DNA from: Phaeodactylum tricornutum CCAP 1055/1
Lineage: Eukaryota; Bacillariophyta; Bacillariophyceae; Surirellales; Neidiaceae
Reading direction: 5' to 3'
DNA: 64,000 nt
NCBI RefSeq assembly: GCF_000150955.2
Contig: NC_011669.1
Span: 573,667 to 637,666 of the forward strand
The notes under the pieces are model-generated. The model did no database searches and had not been told where the DNA came from. It saw only the letters and a program-made list of their open reading frames with translations. The translations under genes and the position numbers were made by a program. Below, in pieces: positions 1 through 9,574 of the stretch; positions within the stretch are counted from its first letter, which is position 1; each line of letters opens with the position of its first letter.

Positions 1-458
1 CGTCTAACTAGCTGGTTCTGCGTTTCATATGGCTCCTCATCTCGCACTTTCATCCCCGACAAAACATCCAGGGTGCTCTCGTACATATAAAAATTGATGG
101 CAGAGTAGGGGAAGCGATGAAGTACGGATGTCATGTTGCCTCTCCATAGTGAGAGAACTCCACCTCGTTCGATGATCTTGCGAATACCTCCCGATAGGCT
201 CATGGCAAACTTCGGTCGATGTTGTTTGGTTGTCAGCATCGAGTGCACTTGGAAAAGGATCGTGAGACGGCTGAAAGGTGCAGTAATGGTCTTTGCCACA
301 GAACCAGCGATACCTCCACAAAACAGTTGCCGAGCGGCTTCGCTGGTTCGACTTTCAGCGAACTCGGCCACTGCCTTCGCGGGTGAGATGGGATGATGCT
401 TAACGGAAGACACGGATGAAGTGACTTCGTCATCTTCAGCCAATCTACGTCTGGGCAT
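1..458 (-). CDS. mitochondrial carrier family (SLC25-like) protein, N-terminal part
   Basis: This is the amino-terminal half of a mitochondrial solute carrier, cut by the left edge. The start codon at 458 is the first ATG after an in-frame TAG. After about 40 polar residues comes the first carrier helix, with the motif QLFCGGIAGSVAKTITAPFS and then RLTILFQV. This is the PX[DE]XX[KR] signature region with a serine where the acidic residue usually stands. The loop GGIRKIIERGGVLSLWRGN follows, then the second helix start, FPYSAINFYMYE. The family exchanges metabolites or cofactors across the inner mitochondrial membrane. The wording of these motifs resembles the CoA/adenine-nucleotide carriers (SLC25A16/A42 type), but the substrate cannot be assigned from one third of the protein. 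I see no intron in the visible part. Confidence 0.85.
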   Translation of the reverse strand, partial: MPRRRLAEDDEVTSSVSSVKHHPISPAKAVAEFAESRTSEAARQLFCGGIAGSVAKTITAPFSRLTILFQVHSMLTTKQHRPKFAMSLSGGIRKIIERGGVLSLWRGNMTSVLHRFPYSAINFYMYESTLDVLSGMKVRDEEPYETQNQLVR

Positions 459-983
459 ACTGGTCTATTCAGAGATTCGTTGTAATTGTTGGTGCGGTTT
501 TGAAATGAGGCCAAGGCATACAAATACGACGACGACGGAGACCGGTAGCAGAATTTTTCGGCAGCAGCTGCACCAGCACTACAACTTGCCGTGCATCGGA
601 TCGCCCATATATTGGTAGTGATTGACTTTCACTTAACCGATTCAACGGAGGTCGGACGGACAAAACTACTGTGACAACGCTGTTTACATAAACTGTAACA
701 TCACAACATTGCAGTACCAATGTGAACATTCCTTTACACTCAGGCCTATACAAAGATGATAAAAGTAGCTATAGCAAAGGGTTTCCTTACCTAAACCTAG
801 CAAATGCAGCAAGCAGGAAACAAAGACATGCTCGTAATCTACTTCTCGGTATAGATGAATGCAATGCTAAATATAAGAATTTGACCCAACGGGCTTGCTC
901 CGTCCACTATTCCTATGCTTTGGTCAAGTCCCAAATTGGGTATAATGCATACATGTTTATGCACAAAAAGAAGATTCGGTGGC
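459..983. other. spacer upstream of the carrier gene
   Basis: This 525-bp spacer lies between the carrier start and the 3' end of the next minus-strand gene. It should hold the promoter of the carrier gene and the 3' end of its neighbour. Short open frames here lack protein-like composition. An AACTGTAA near-match to the recurrent spacer motif lies at about 691. I recognise nothing else. Confidence 0.5.
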
Positions 984-3780
984 TCATGCATAGTATATAT
1001 GCGTTAAGAGTAGCTTACAATCAAGTCCAGCGCTGCTGTAAATTTTGATCCCAATTGAGACCGTTTCGCTTTCGTCAATCTCATGAGACATCTTCTTGTC
1101 AACCAGCAACGGATACACAACCAAGTCACTGGTGAGAGCCACTCCCCACTCCATAAACTCTTCACGGGACTTTGTAAATTTTGAGATGACTGAGCCAATT
1201 TTCAGCGAAAAATCGAACTCAAAATCGCTCGGCAGATCCTCCAATCGAAGACGTCTCCCGTTGTGAAGGGCTACCGACCAATCAAATCGAGCAAGTATAA
1301 TACCTTCTCGAATTTGAATGCGCATTTCCAACCAGCCGCTCTTTGCATGCCCAAGAATTCCAGCTTTGTAGTGATTGTAGTTGGCAAGTAGACAACGATT
1401 TCCAATAGCGCGATTACAGCGGGACTGAGACGAACCGTCGCAATAGCCAAGTGGAACATTGTACACTGTCCATTTACTGGTCGCAATCTGCATTTCACAA
1501 TCAGGTATCAAATGTCTCGGGAATACATCATCGGTATCAGTGTCAACATCTGCAGAGTGTGAAGTTGTCAGGTCGTACTGGCTATTTATCCAGGCATCGT
1601 CATCATTGTCCTGATTGTCTCCACTGATGATGATGTCTTTATCTGATTCTGAGCTGAGTGAAGTAGCATTGGCAGCAATTGCTATCATATGAACATTTAC
1701 CTGTTCTTCTGCTGTTTTCCATTGTAAGGGTACTACATCGACGCCACTATATAGCTCCTGCAAAAGCTCATGGTTGTCTCCCACTGAACTCGTGATTTGA
1801 GATCAAATGCTAGTATAAACTGGGTTGATACGCGGTGTCCATTCCAAGTACGCATGCAGCGCCATATGACACATCATCGGATCAACTGCGTTACACATCA
1901 TCGGATCAACTGCGTTGAGGAATTCTTCGCAAGCCGGCACCTTTGCACTCTTCCCTGGTTTTTGTTCCAATGTCCAAACGCTTTCGCGAAGACTTTCGTA
2001 CACATCTTGAACATGCCATTGCTTTTCGTCCAAAGGGGAGAGGCCCCTATCAGTTTCAGATTTCCATATCTTCAGCGCACTTTCCAAGCCGCGCAAAACT
2101 AGCATTGCAAGTTTTCTGCCCTCCAATTGATGCGTTTGCACACCCATATAATCTTGCTGAAATCCAACATTGGGTTCTTGCATGTCTTCCGGCACAAATC
2201 CCTTTCTTTCTATCCAGCATACAGATTTGTAGTGATTGCACAAGTGCTTCTCCAGTGCCTCTCGTACACAGTTCACATATTGACAAGTCGGATTTTGGGG
2301 CAAGCGTATGTGGCCATCCGAGATACGTGTTTTGCCGCAAATATTGACACCAGGTTGTATGTTCCCAACCCAGGCCTTCCCATTGGTATCAGTCATAAGT
2401 ACCACTGGCTCAGGAGTCAGAATGATTGGCATGCGTTCGCCTGACAAAATTGCTTGCTTGTGCAGCAAGTCCATTTGGCCACAACTTTCCCTATGTGGAC
2501 GTGCTGTGGTGTCGGAAATGTACCAGAAAATGTCCGCTTCGCCATACACGTTGGCTCCGCCCAAAGTTGAAACTGTCGTTGAGGCGTCCATTCCCATATT
2601 GCGTGAAATCAGGCGCACACCCAGCTTGCAAAAGACTGGTTCCATGATCCAATGAAACTGCATCACTTGAGACTGGAAAAAGTTGTTCCCGCGATAAGTA
2701 CTGGCAGGTCCAACGCCAACAACATAGAAATTGTCATGCATTATTATTGCGTGCAGCAGTTTCCGGATCAGGCCCTGCCAAGCATTCTTGTTCAGGTAGG
2801 CAATTCCCGACAAACGCTCTTTGGTCTTTTCATCAACGGCAACTTCATTGATCACGCGGAAATGATCCACAATTAAGCCTAACGTGGCATCCCGACGTCT
2901 ATGGTAGGACTCTAATTTGCTCTCGGCAATATTATTGTCGGAATAACCGTACTCGGCAAAAATTCCCAATTTGACGCGTTCTACCAAAGCTTGAGCCTGC
3001 TGGAGAAAAGACTGGACATATGTTTTGTTCTTTTGCCAAGCATTGGCAAGAAGATCTGCATTGGGAATATCATGGTAGTTGTAATGATGATATTTGGGTA
3101 CAGCGAGACCTTCAAAATTGGGTGGTTCCCACTGGCCATACTGAGCCGTGAGTGCCTCCATCTGTGTTTGGAAGCGCTTTTGCTCATTTTCACGAGATAA
3201 ATCATCCATGTTGGCGTACAATGGACTAGCAAAGGGGGACAGGACGGAGTCGTGCCAGTATTCGCCGTTGTGGTTGTTGATGTTTTCCGCAGTCAAGGAG
3301 TGAACGGCCTAACGTTGATATTGGATTTGGGAAGCTTGTCGTCATTGACGTCGCTATTGCCGTCTTGTTGAAATTGCCCTGGATTTCTACTGCCACCAAA
3401 GGTCCCTTGATGGGGAGGTTTCAAGTCCATGACCGCTTGCTCAGCCTGCTGTTCAATACGTTTATGAGCAGCAAAACGGTGGCCAACAAAACGGACAAAA
3501 GAATGAAATTCCGCAGGGAGAAAGTACTGCCTACACCGTGTCATACAAATCCAAGGAAAATACAGTCACCTTCTTGGTCAGTATTTGCAAAGGCGTTGTT
3601 CCGGGCAGCCGCCATTTGTTGGCGAAAGTGGAGGGGCGTTCGACCCAAAGACGAAAGATCAGCCGTTTCGCGAACCAAGGAATCCTGTTCCGTCTCAACT
3701 TCCATCGGACTAAACTTGCGCGATGTGTAATTTCCATGAACAAAGTCGTTGTCCTCCTCGTCAATAGCTCCGTGGTCCAT
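984..3780 (-). pseudogene. SGNH-like diatom family protein with a C-terminal conserved domain; apparently broken
   Basis: The pieces resemble an expanded diatom family that I know only by motif and that has no agreed function. From the N-terminus there is an acidic cytosolic segment starting at 3780 and a hydrophobic anchor (RNFILLSVLLATVLLLINVL). The central region (about 3200-1803) has an SGNH-hydrolase-like look, with HDNFYVVGVGP and later VYGEADIFWYISD. A C-terminal domain (about 1500-984) carries VPLGYCDGSSQSRC. The pieces do not lie in one frame. A 39-nt GT-AG intron at 3531-3569 joins the first two. Single-base shifts then seem needed near 3465 and near 3300. An in-frame TGA at about 1801-1803 separates the central part from the C-terminal domain, which stays open to 984. 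This could be a decaying gene, two genes, or consensus errors (the two shifts both look like one-base deletions). Central part 0.8 sure as protein; intactness doubtful. Confidence 0.6.
1869..1916. repeat. 24-bp tandem duplication
   Basis: Two identical 24-bp copies (1869-1892 and 1893-1916) lie inside the SGNH-like gene and encode NAVDPMMC twice in a row. The length is a multiple of three, so the duplication keeps the frame. Exact identity implies a recent event. Confidence 0.9.
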
Positions 3781-4447
3781 GATGATGTCGAATGCCACGC
3801 TCAGGAGTGTTGGTATCGGTTCTGGCGGGTGATTTCACTCCGTTCAATCTGAAGTTTTTTCTGATTCTGGCAGCGTACATCAATCGTTGCGGTTCCTAAA
3901 GAACCAAGGGTACCATTTGTGTTCCTAACGAAGCGACAGTTTAGCACCACCAGCTCAGATTTCGCAAAGATGGACGGTATAATATGCTTCCAAGGTTGTG
4001 AGATTTGCAGAGGTGTTGTGCTAACGCAGGCATCCAATGTAGATTGTGACGTGAAAAGGAGAAAGGCAAGGTCATTTCCGGTGCTTGTCGGTTCGGTGAG
4101 TACCGTTATTTGTCGACTGCTGTGCTATTCCAGAAGATACAGAACCCGGGACGCACTTTCCCAGTTTAGACAGACAGACAGACAGACATGAGGGCGTTTC
4201 AGCTAAGAGATGTTCACTATGAATAGCAGTTGTCCAGATTGATTGTTTGAGTAACCTGGAGGTTGGAGGCACCTACCTCTATGTCACTGTCAGATACCAC
4301 TGGTGTGGATAGCTGACTGCGACAACAGATCTCCAGAAATCCTTCACACGTTCCAACTAGAAAGAAATCTCGTCCATCAGCAACAGAAGCACTCTCCGCT
4401 TTACGTCTCGCAGTTTCAAAGCTTTTTGGGAATACATTATCGATGTT
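3781..4447. promoter_or_regulatory. divergent promoter region with a GACA microsatellite
   Basis: This 667-bp spacer separates the minus-strand SGNH-like gene from the plus-strand lycopene cyclase, so both promoters should lie here. A (GACA)5 tract sits at 4169-4188. No clear TATA box or other named element is visible. Confidence 0.5.
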
Positions 4448-6563
4448 ATGGTGCAAAGGTGGAATCTCGTGACGTATTTATTCGTGGCGGTTGCCGCTTT
4501 GAAGTCGGCGCACTGCTTCTCTCTAAACAGTCGGCGGCCCATCCGTCGAGGGTGGTCGACTACCGCGAATGTAGTCGCCCACAAAACCCTACAGTCCACC
4601 AGTAGTCCAATAAGTCCTCGGACGATTGTCAGTTCCTCACCATTAACTCTATTTGCTACCTCATCGAGCGGCATCGCTAGTGCTTCTGTTGATACCACCA
4701 TCGTTGACGAAGTCTGCGATGTACTAGTGTTGGGTTCTGGCCCAGCGGCTCGGGCGATTGCGAGTTTGCTATCGGCTCCGCAGCAAGGAGCCATGAAGGT
4801 CATTCTGGCTGATCAAAACGTGGATAAGGTATGGCCCGCCAACTACGGTGTCTGGCAAGACGAATGGCAGTCCGTTGTGGACCGCTTCCAAGCCGCGGGT
4901 GTTCCGTTCGTGGGGGGCAACGTAGACAACGCCATCGATCGAGCCTGGAACGTGACGGACTGTTACTTTGGTGGATCGGTACGTAGTACGACAAGGTGGA
5001 CGCTTGTGGAAATCAAAAGGAGTATCTAGCGAGCGCCGGGATCGGCGGACGCATTGTGAGTTTTTTATCTCATGCCTACCAAAATGGTTCTCTTGCGCGT
5101 TTCCGTTCGCACAGTTTGACATTCCAATGGAGGAACAAATGCGAGTCAATCGACCATACTACCGCGTCGATAAATATGCTTTGCGCGATTCGCTGACAGG
5201 AAACGAGTACAAGATTGTGAAAGCAAACCATATCAGCAAGGCAATTGGACCCAATTTGTACAGTCCGGCTGGGAGTCTAATGCACGACGAAGACGGAACC
5301 ACCATCCAGTTGCGAACGAAAGACGACCAGTTTTTGACTGTACGTTCGAAACTGGTAGTGGACTGTACAGGGCACGAAACGAAATTGGTGCTTAGGGAAA
5401 CCCGGCCGGAAAGCCAACCACCCGGCTTCCAGATTGCGTACGGATGCTTGGTAGATGTGGACGAAAGCAACAGTCCCGATTTGTCACGTTTTGGTCCCTA
5501 CGACAAGGAAGCCATGACCTTGTTCGACTACCGAACTGATCACTTTTTGACTGAGGAGGAGAAAATCAAAGCCGATCGTGCGCCCACATTTATGTACGCA
5601 ATGCCAATAAAGGATAACCAAGTCTTTTTCGAAGAAACATCACTCGTGGCGCGACCCGCCATGTCGTTCCAGGAATGCAAAGATCGTTGTTTCCGGCGCC
5701 TCGAATACCTTGGCATTAGGGTGACCAAGGTACACGAAGAAGAATTTTGTTACATTCCGATGGGCGGGGCCTTGCCTGCGAAGGACCAACGCGTGCTAGC
5801 AATTGGCGGCTCCGCTGCCATGGTGCATCCCAGTACCGGCTATCATATCTGCCGGTGTCTCATGGGAGCCACCGATATGGCAGCGGCTATTCAAAAGGAA
5901 ATGTCATATTCTCCTGCGGCTCCTAATCTAGATCGCGTTGCAGCTTCGGCATATGACGCCCTGTGGTCACCTGAAAATATAATGCAGCGTAATTTTGCGG
6001 TATTCGGTGGGGAATTCTTGATGAAGCAGAATGTCGTTGGTTTGCGCGGTTTCTTTGACGGTTTTTTTCGCCTACCGACCGAGCTATGGGGTGGTTTCTT
6101 GGCCGGGTGGCCAGGCCTCCCCAATAACGACAAACACGAATCTTGGATCGCGAGATTGTGGTACGGCATGAATTTTATCGTACGAATTCCCCCTCTGGTC
6201 GCTGTGGACATGCTGGCGAGCATTGCGACGTACATGGTCACGGAAGGCGTTCCTTTGCCGCAATCTGTGACGCCGTTCTTTGGCAAGCCGGAATCGTACG
6301 AATACAAACGCAACGTGGACGGTGTCGGGGACGTGGCGGCCAAGAGTGAAGCTCGACGAATGCTTCTGGAATCGGAGGTGGAGAAAGACGTTCCGATTGC
6401 CTTTAGTTCCACCGAGGATGGTCGAATTCTGTCGGAAAGCAAAGCAGGGATCTTGAGTCAATCGGTGCCGCAATTCAAATCCGCCGAGGTTGTCGAAGCT
6501 AAAAGGAAGGCGATCACCGATGACTCTCGTTTGGACGAAACAATCGTGGAAGGTTTCCAGTAG
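4448..6563 (+). CDS. LCYB: lycopene beta-cyclase, plastid targeted
   Basis: The enzyme cyclises the ends of lycopene to make beta-carotene, the precursor of fucoxanthin and the xanthophyll-cycle pigments in diatom plastids. Two exons, 4448-4978 and 5115-6563 (ends at splice sites GTACGT and CACAG), give 659 residues. The N-terminus has a hydrophobic signal (about residues 8-22) and an AHC/FSL boundary that fits the diatom plastid presequence with Phe at the cleavage site, followed by a Ser/Thr-rich transit stretch. The dinucleotide-binding motif VLVLGSGPAARAIASLL starts near residue 92. Cyclase motifs NYGVWQDEWQ, PYYRVDKYALRD and IGGSAAMVHPSTGYHICRC follow in order. The joined reading across the intron (GGS-FDIPMEEQ) is smooth. 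The gene ends 212 bp from the convergent gene at 6776. The C-terminal tail of about 100 residues beyond the core is acidic. Confidence 0.95.
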
Positions 6564-6775
6564 GAAAATATGTGTATCGATCTACGACTAGAGATCTGTA
6601 CTTTATGCCGGTGATAAAATAAGGTACCCAATGTTCGCGTACCAAGGCTAGTGTCAACATTAATTTTTCATATCCAGAAAACAAAAGAAGTGGCTTCCGC
6701 GAATGGCTCGATCCGAACGAGCACAAACTATATAAAAGTCACAGATGTTTATGAACGCGGCGACGCTTCCTTTTG

Positions 6776-7645
6776 CTACACATCCAAATAATCGGGTTGC
6801 ATGGCGTGGGGCACGGCGTTGGAAGAATTCCGGGACGCTGGAAAGCGACCCGCCGAGAAGTTCTGCATCTCCGTTTCCACCGTTCGGATAAAGTTGGACC
6901 CTCCAGTCGAAGGAGAGAAGACGACGGTCAACCGTGGACAGGAAAAGGCACCGAAACAGCACGTTCGTTCCGGTTTTCCGGCCGATCGGGGCCACAGCCA
7001 AAACGGTGTACTCGGAACGGTAGTGACAATGGCGACGCCGTCCGTGGGGGTACTCAAAAATCCACGGTAGGGTTGGGACGCTACAAACACACTGCATGGC
7101 ATAGAGGACGCGACTCTCCGGATGGAAACGACTTTATCGAAGGGTACGTCGACCTCAATGTTTCCAATCCAGAATCGAAGCGTTCCTTCGGCGGTGACAT
7201 CGACAGATCGTACAAGATTATACCAGAACCAGGCTAGAATGACGAGATTGCCAATCGCGACGCCCACAACGGTTCCGTGCGCTCCAACGGGAACGGCCGC
7301 AATCATGAGTAGTACCAGGATAGATTCAACAATGATAAATTGTACCTTAAACCCTACAGTAATCAACGTGCAAGCAGCAGTTGGAAGAAGCGTTGTGAGA
7401 AAAGCCATGTTGGCAGTCGCTACTAACTGCAAAGCAGAACCAGGACGAACAATGATCGTACCGTAGGAAAACGGTGCGGATTCAAACGAATGCAAAGTAC
7501 TCCCATCGTCCGTGACATAGGTCAAAGATTGTGATATAAGCAAAGGATCTTCGTCTACGAGCATTTCTGCTTTCTGCCGGACCACTCGGGGGTCGTTGGG
7601 GTCGGTTGGGACAGAGTTTTCGTCGCCGTTGCTGTGTTCGGCCAT
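6776..7645 (-). CDS. integral membrane protein with a possible PH-like domain, function unknown
   Basis: This is a 289-residue single-exon gene starting at ATG 7645. The first 70 residues are polar and acidic. Three hydrophobic segments follow: roughly residues 75-97 (TANMAFLTTLLPTAACTLIT), 102-120 (FIIVESILVLLMIAAV) and 124-146 (GTVVGVAIGNLVILAWFWYN). The rest is soluble, beta-rich and starts GTLRFWIGNIEVDVPFDKV, which recalls the short strands of bacterial PH-like (YdbT/bPH) domains, though this is weak. It converges with the lycopene cyclase gene and diverges from the plastid protein gene at 8358. I do not recognise a family with confidence and assign no function. Confidence 0.75.
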   Translation of the reverse strand: MAEHSNGDENSVPTDPNDPRVVRQKAEMLVDEDPLLISQSLTYVTDDGSTLHSFESAPFSYGTIIVRPGSALQLVATANMAFLTTLLPTAACTLITVGFKVQFIIVESILVLLMIAAVPVGAHGTVVGVAIGNLVILAWFWYNLVRSVDVTAEGTLRFWIGNIEVDVPFDKVVSIRRVASSMPCSVFVASQPYRGFLSTPTDGVAIVTTVPSTPFWLWPRSAGKPERTCCFGAFSCPRLTVVFSPSTGGSNFIRTVETEMQNFSAGRFPASRNSSNAVPHAMQPDYLDV

Positions 7646-8357
7646 GGTCCTTCAACAGATGCGCAATGCGGTGCTTTCCTACAAAACCCGAAACACCGTA
7701 AGGGTACCGCTGATGAGGACAGACACATACGGATTGTCTGTCACACTGCTTTGGGGAATTGGGAGTTTATCAACAGAGAGATACTGTACGACAAAATTGT
7801 CGAGTTTCAATTTTCCGTTTGAAAATTCAAACCTCGAACGGTCAAATAGTTTTTGACCACGTCATTGAAAATAGATACTGGATACCCGGAGTAGATTGAT
7901 CGGAAGGTCGGCGCGCTTTGCCACGAAATCAAAAGCGTTCCGTTGGCGCCGGACCGTTGGTGAACGCCGGCAGTGTCCGTATCTTCCAGTTCAAGCTCCT
8001 CTAGCTATGGCTACTAGGTTACAATAGTACGCTACGGCACACGGCACGTCGTTCGTGTCCTTCATCGGCTAGATCCAGCACAGCGCGCACACGGCGGTAG
8101 ATGGGCCCCGCCGAGTAGTCAGACGCATGTCTCGACTTTTTGCTGGGACGGCCTGCCGTGCTGGTTCGTTCGTACCTGCATCACTCGCTCCGACTACGAC
8201 GACGACGCTACCGCACATCCTCCTCGCGACCTCCTCTCCTCACACGAACGCAATTGTTCCAGCATTGTGTTACATAAATTGTCGTGATACTTTGTCTTCT
8301 CCTATAGTACGCTTGTAGAGGCTCATCACTATTTCATTCATCCATTCGTTCACTGTC
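7646..8357. promoter_or_regulatory. divergent promoter region
   Basis: A 712-bp spacer between two divergent genes. The plus-strand half (about 8000-8350) is CG-rich and then pyrimidine-rich just before the ATG at 8358, as in a 5' leader. A 63-codon open frame at 8127-8318 has no plausible protein composition and is best read as leader. No named element seen. Confidence 0.45.
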
Positions 8358-9083
8358 ATGAAGATTTCCAGTGTTGCTTGCCTTTTCATGGCGACATCGG
8401 CCTCCGCCTTTGTACCTTTCCACGCGCAACCGCGTGCGTTCGCCTCGGCTCCGGCGCGGCCACTCTTTGCGGAGGGTGAAACCGCTCCGCCGGCACCCGC
8501 AGCCGCCGCCCCGGCTGTCAACAAGGCCAAGGCGCCGGTATCGTCCAGTGCGCTGGTCCCCATCAAGGAAGAAACCGTCGAATTCACCGCAGGGATCCTG
8601 GGAGGTGCCGCTGGCTTCCTCGTTGGAGGACCCGTCGTTGGAGCCATCACCGCGGCAGCCGCTAACTACGCATCCAAGATGGATGGGGACGTTCCGGATA
8701 TCGTCCAGGCTGTCTCCAAGACAGGAATCCAGATCTACAACTACTTTGCGACGCTCGACGAAAAGTACGAAATCCTTAAAAAGGCCCAAGATTCTCTCCA
8801 GGGGACCCTGGATAAACTCAAGGCTCAAGAAACCGTGGACAAGGAGGCTATTGCCAAAGTGGAAAAGGCTCTATCCAACACCAAGTCCAAAATCGAGGAA
8901 ATCAACGACGAATACGATCTGGTTGGTGGAGGTCTAACGGCACTCGGAGTCGTTGGAGATTTAGTGGAAAAAACCATCAAGAAAGCCGGCGAATTGAATG
9001 AAGAGTACAAGCTCACCGATAAGGCTATGGCGTCCATTAACAGTGCAGTCACCAAGGCCAAGGAAGCATCCAAGAGTTCTTAG
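8358..9083 (+). CDS. plastid-targeted glycine-zipper / coiled-coil protein, function unknown
   Basis: This is a 241-residue protein. Residues 1-17 form a signal peptide that ends in the classic ASA/FVP motif, so import into the four-membrane plastid is well supported. A short basic, Ala/Pro-rich transit region follows (to about residue 75). Next is a glycine-rich hydrophobic stretch (GILGGAAGFLVGGPVVGAIT, about 80-100) with GxxxG spacing typical of helix packing in membranes. The last 130 residues are charged and helical (YEILKKAQDSLQGTLDKLKA), likely a coiled coil. This layout, one membrane hairpin plus an amphipathic helical tail, resembles membrane-shaping or scaffold proteins by analogy only. 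I know no named homologue. It is probably a stramenopile-specific plastid protein. Confidence 0.9.
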   Translation: MKISSVACLFMATSASAFVPFHAQPRAFASAPARPLFAEGETAPPAPAAAAPAVNKAKAPVSSSALVPIKEETVEFTAGILGGAAGFLVGGPVVGAITAAAANYASKMDGDVPDIVQAVSKTGIQIYNYFATLDEKYEILKKAQDSLQGTLDKLKAQETVDKEAIAKVEKALSNTKSKIEEINDEYDLVGGGLTALGVVGDLVEKTIKKAGELNEEYKLTDKAMASINSAVTKAKEASKSS

Positions 9084-9574
9084 ACAAGGACGAGTTCTAA
9101 CTGACAGATTACCACCCTCCAACAAAACTTCCGTGGCGTTTTCTATAAGGCAATAGGGAGATATACAAGCAGCTATTTCGAGCAAAACCATGTTAGATAT
9201 TTACTCTGATCATTCGTTCGAAATGTCTTCTCGTCAAAGCGTCTAGAGAAGTATAGTTTTTAGAATACACGTTGCACACGATCGGGCAACGGAGCAAGGC
9301 TCCCACCCCATGATTTTTGGAGTTCATATCCACCTTTTTATGAACAATCCTCGTTTTTGCGATCGGCACTTTCTGTTCGCGGTCGTTGCACTATCCACCT
9401 AACACTTAATCAGATCTCGACCATCGTTTTGCGGTTCCGACTCCGCAACGAGGTAGACGCGCGATTTCACGTAAATCATACAAATCGAGGGTGAAAACAG
9501 GCGAAGAATATGTACCCTTGCAGAACGGAGGAACTAGTGCGAGCCCCTGCGATAATTAACTTATACCAAACAGC
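9084..9574. other. convergent 3' spacer
   Basis: About 490 bp between two convergent genes. It should contain both 3' untranslated regions and polyadenylation sites. I see no gene, repeat or clear hairpin. Confidence 0.5.

Noticed and set aside
1800-1803. In-frame TGA in the SGNH-like gene as a selenocysteine codon
   Set aside because: No expected Cys or Sec position in the family at this point and no SECIS-like hairpin evident nearby. The gene has other breaks.
3801-4037. A 78-codon minus-strand frame just upstream of the SGNH-like gene
   Set aside because: No family, no splice link, and low protein-like character. More likely leader or spacer.
4169-4188. (GACA)5 as a regulatory element
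   Set aside because: A plain microsatellite explains it.
8371-8937. An Arg/Ser-rich plus-strand frame overlapping the plastid protein gene
   Set aside because: It is the out-of-frame shadow of a GC-biased coding region. The frame at 8358 has the presequence.
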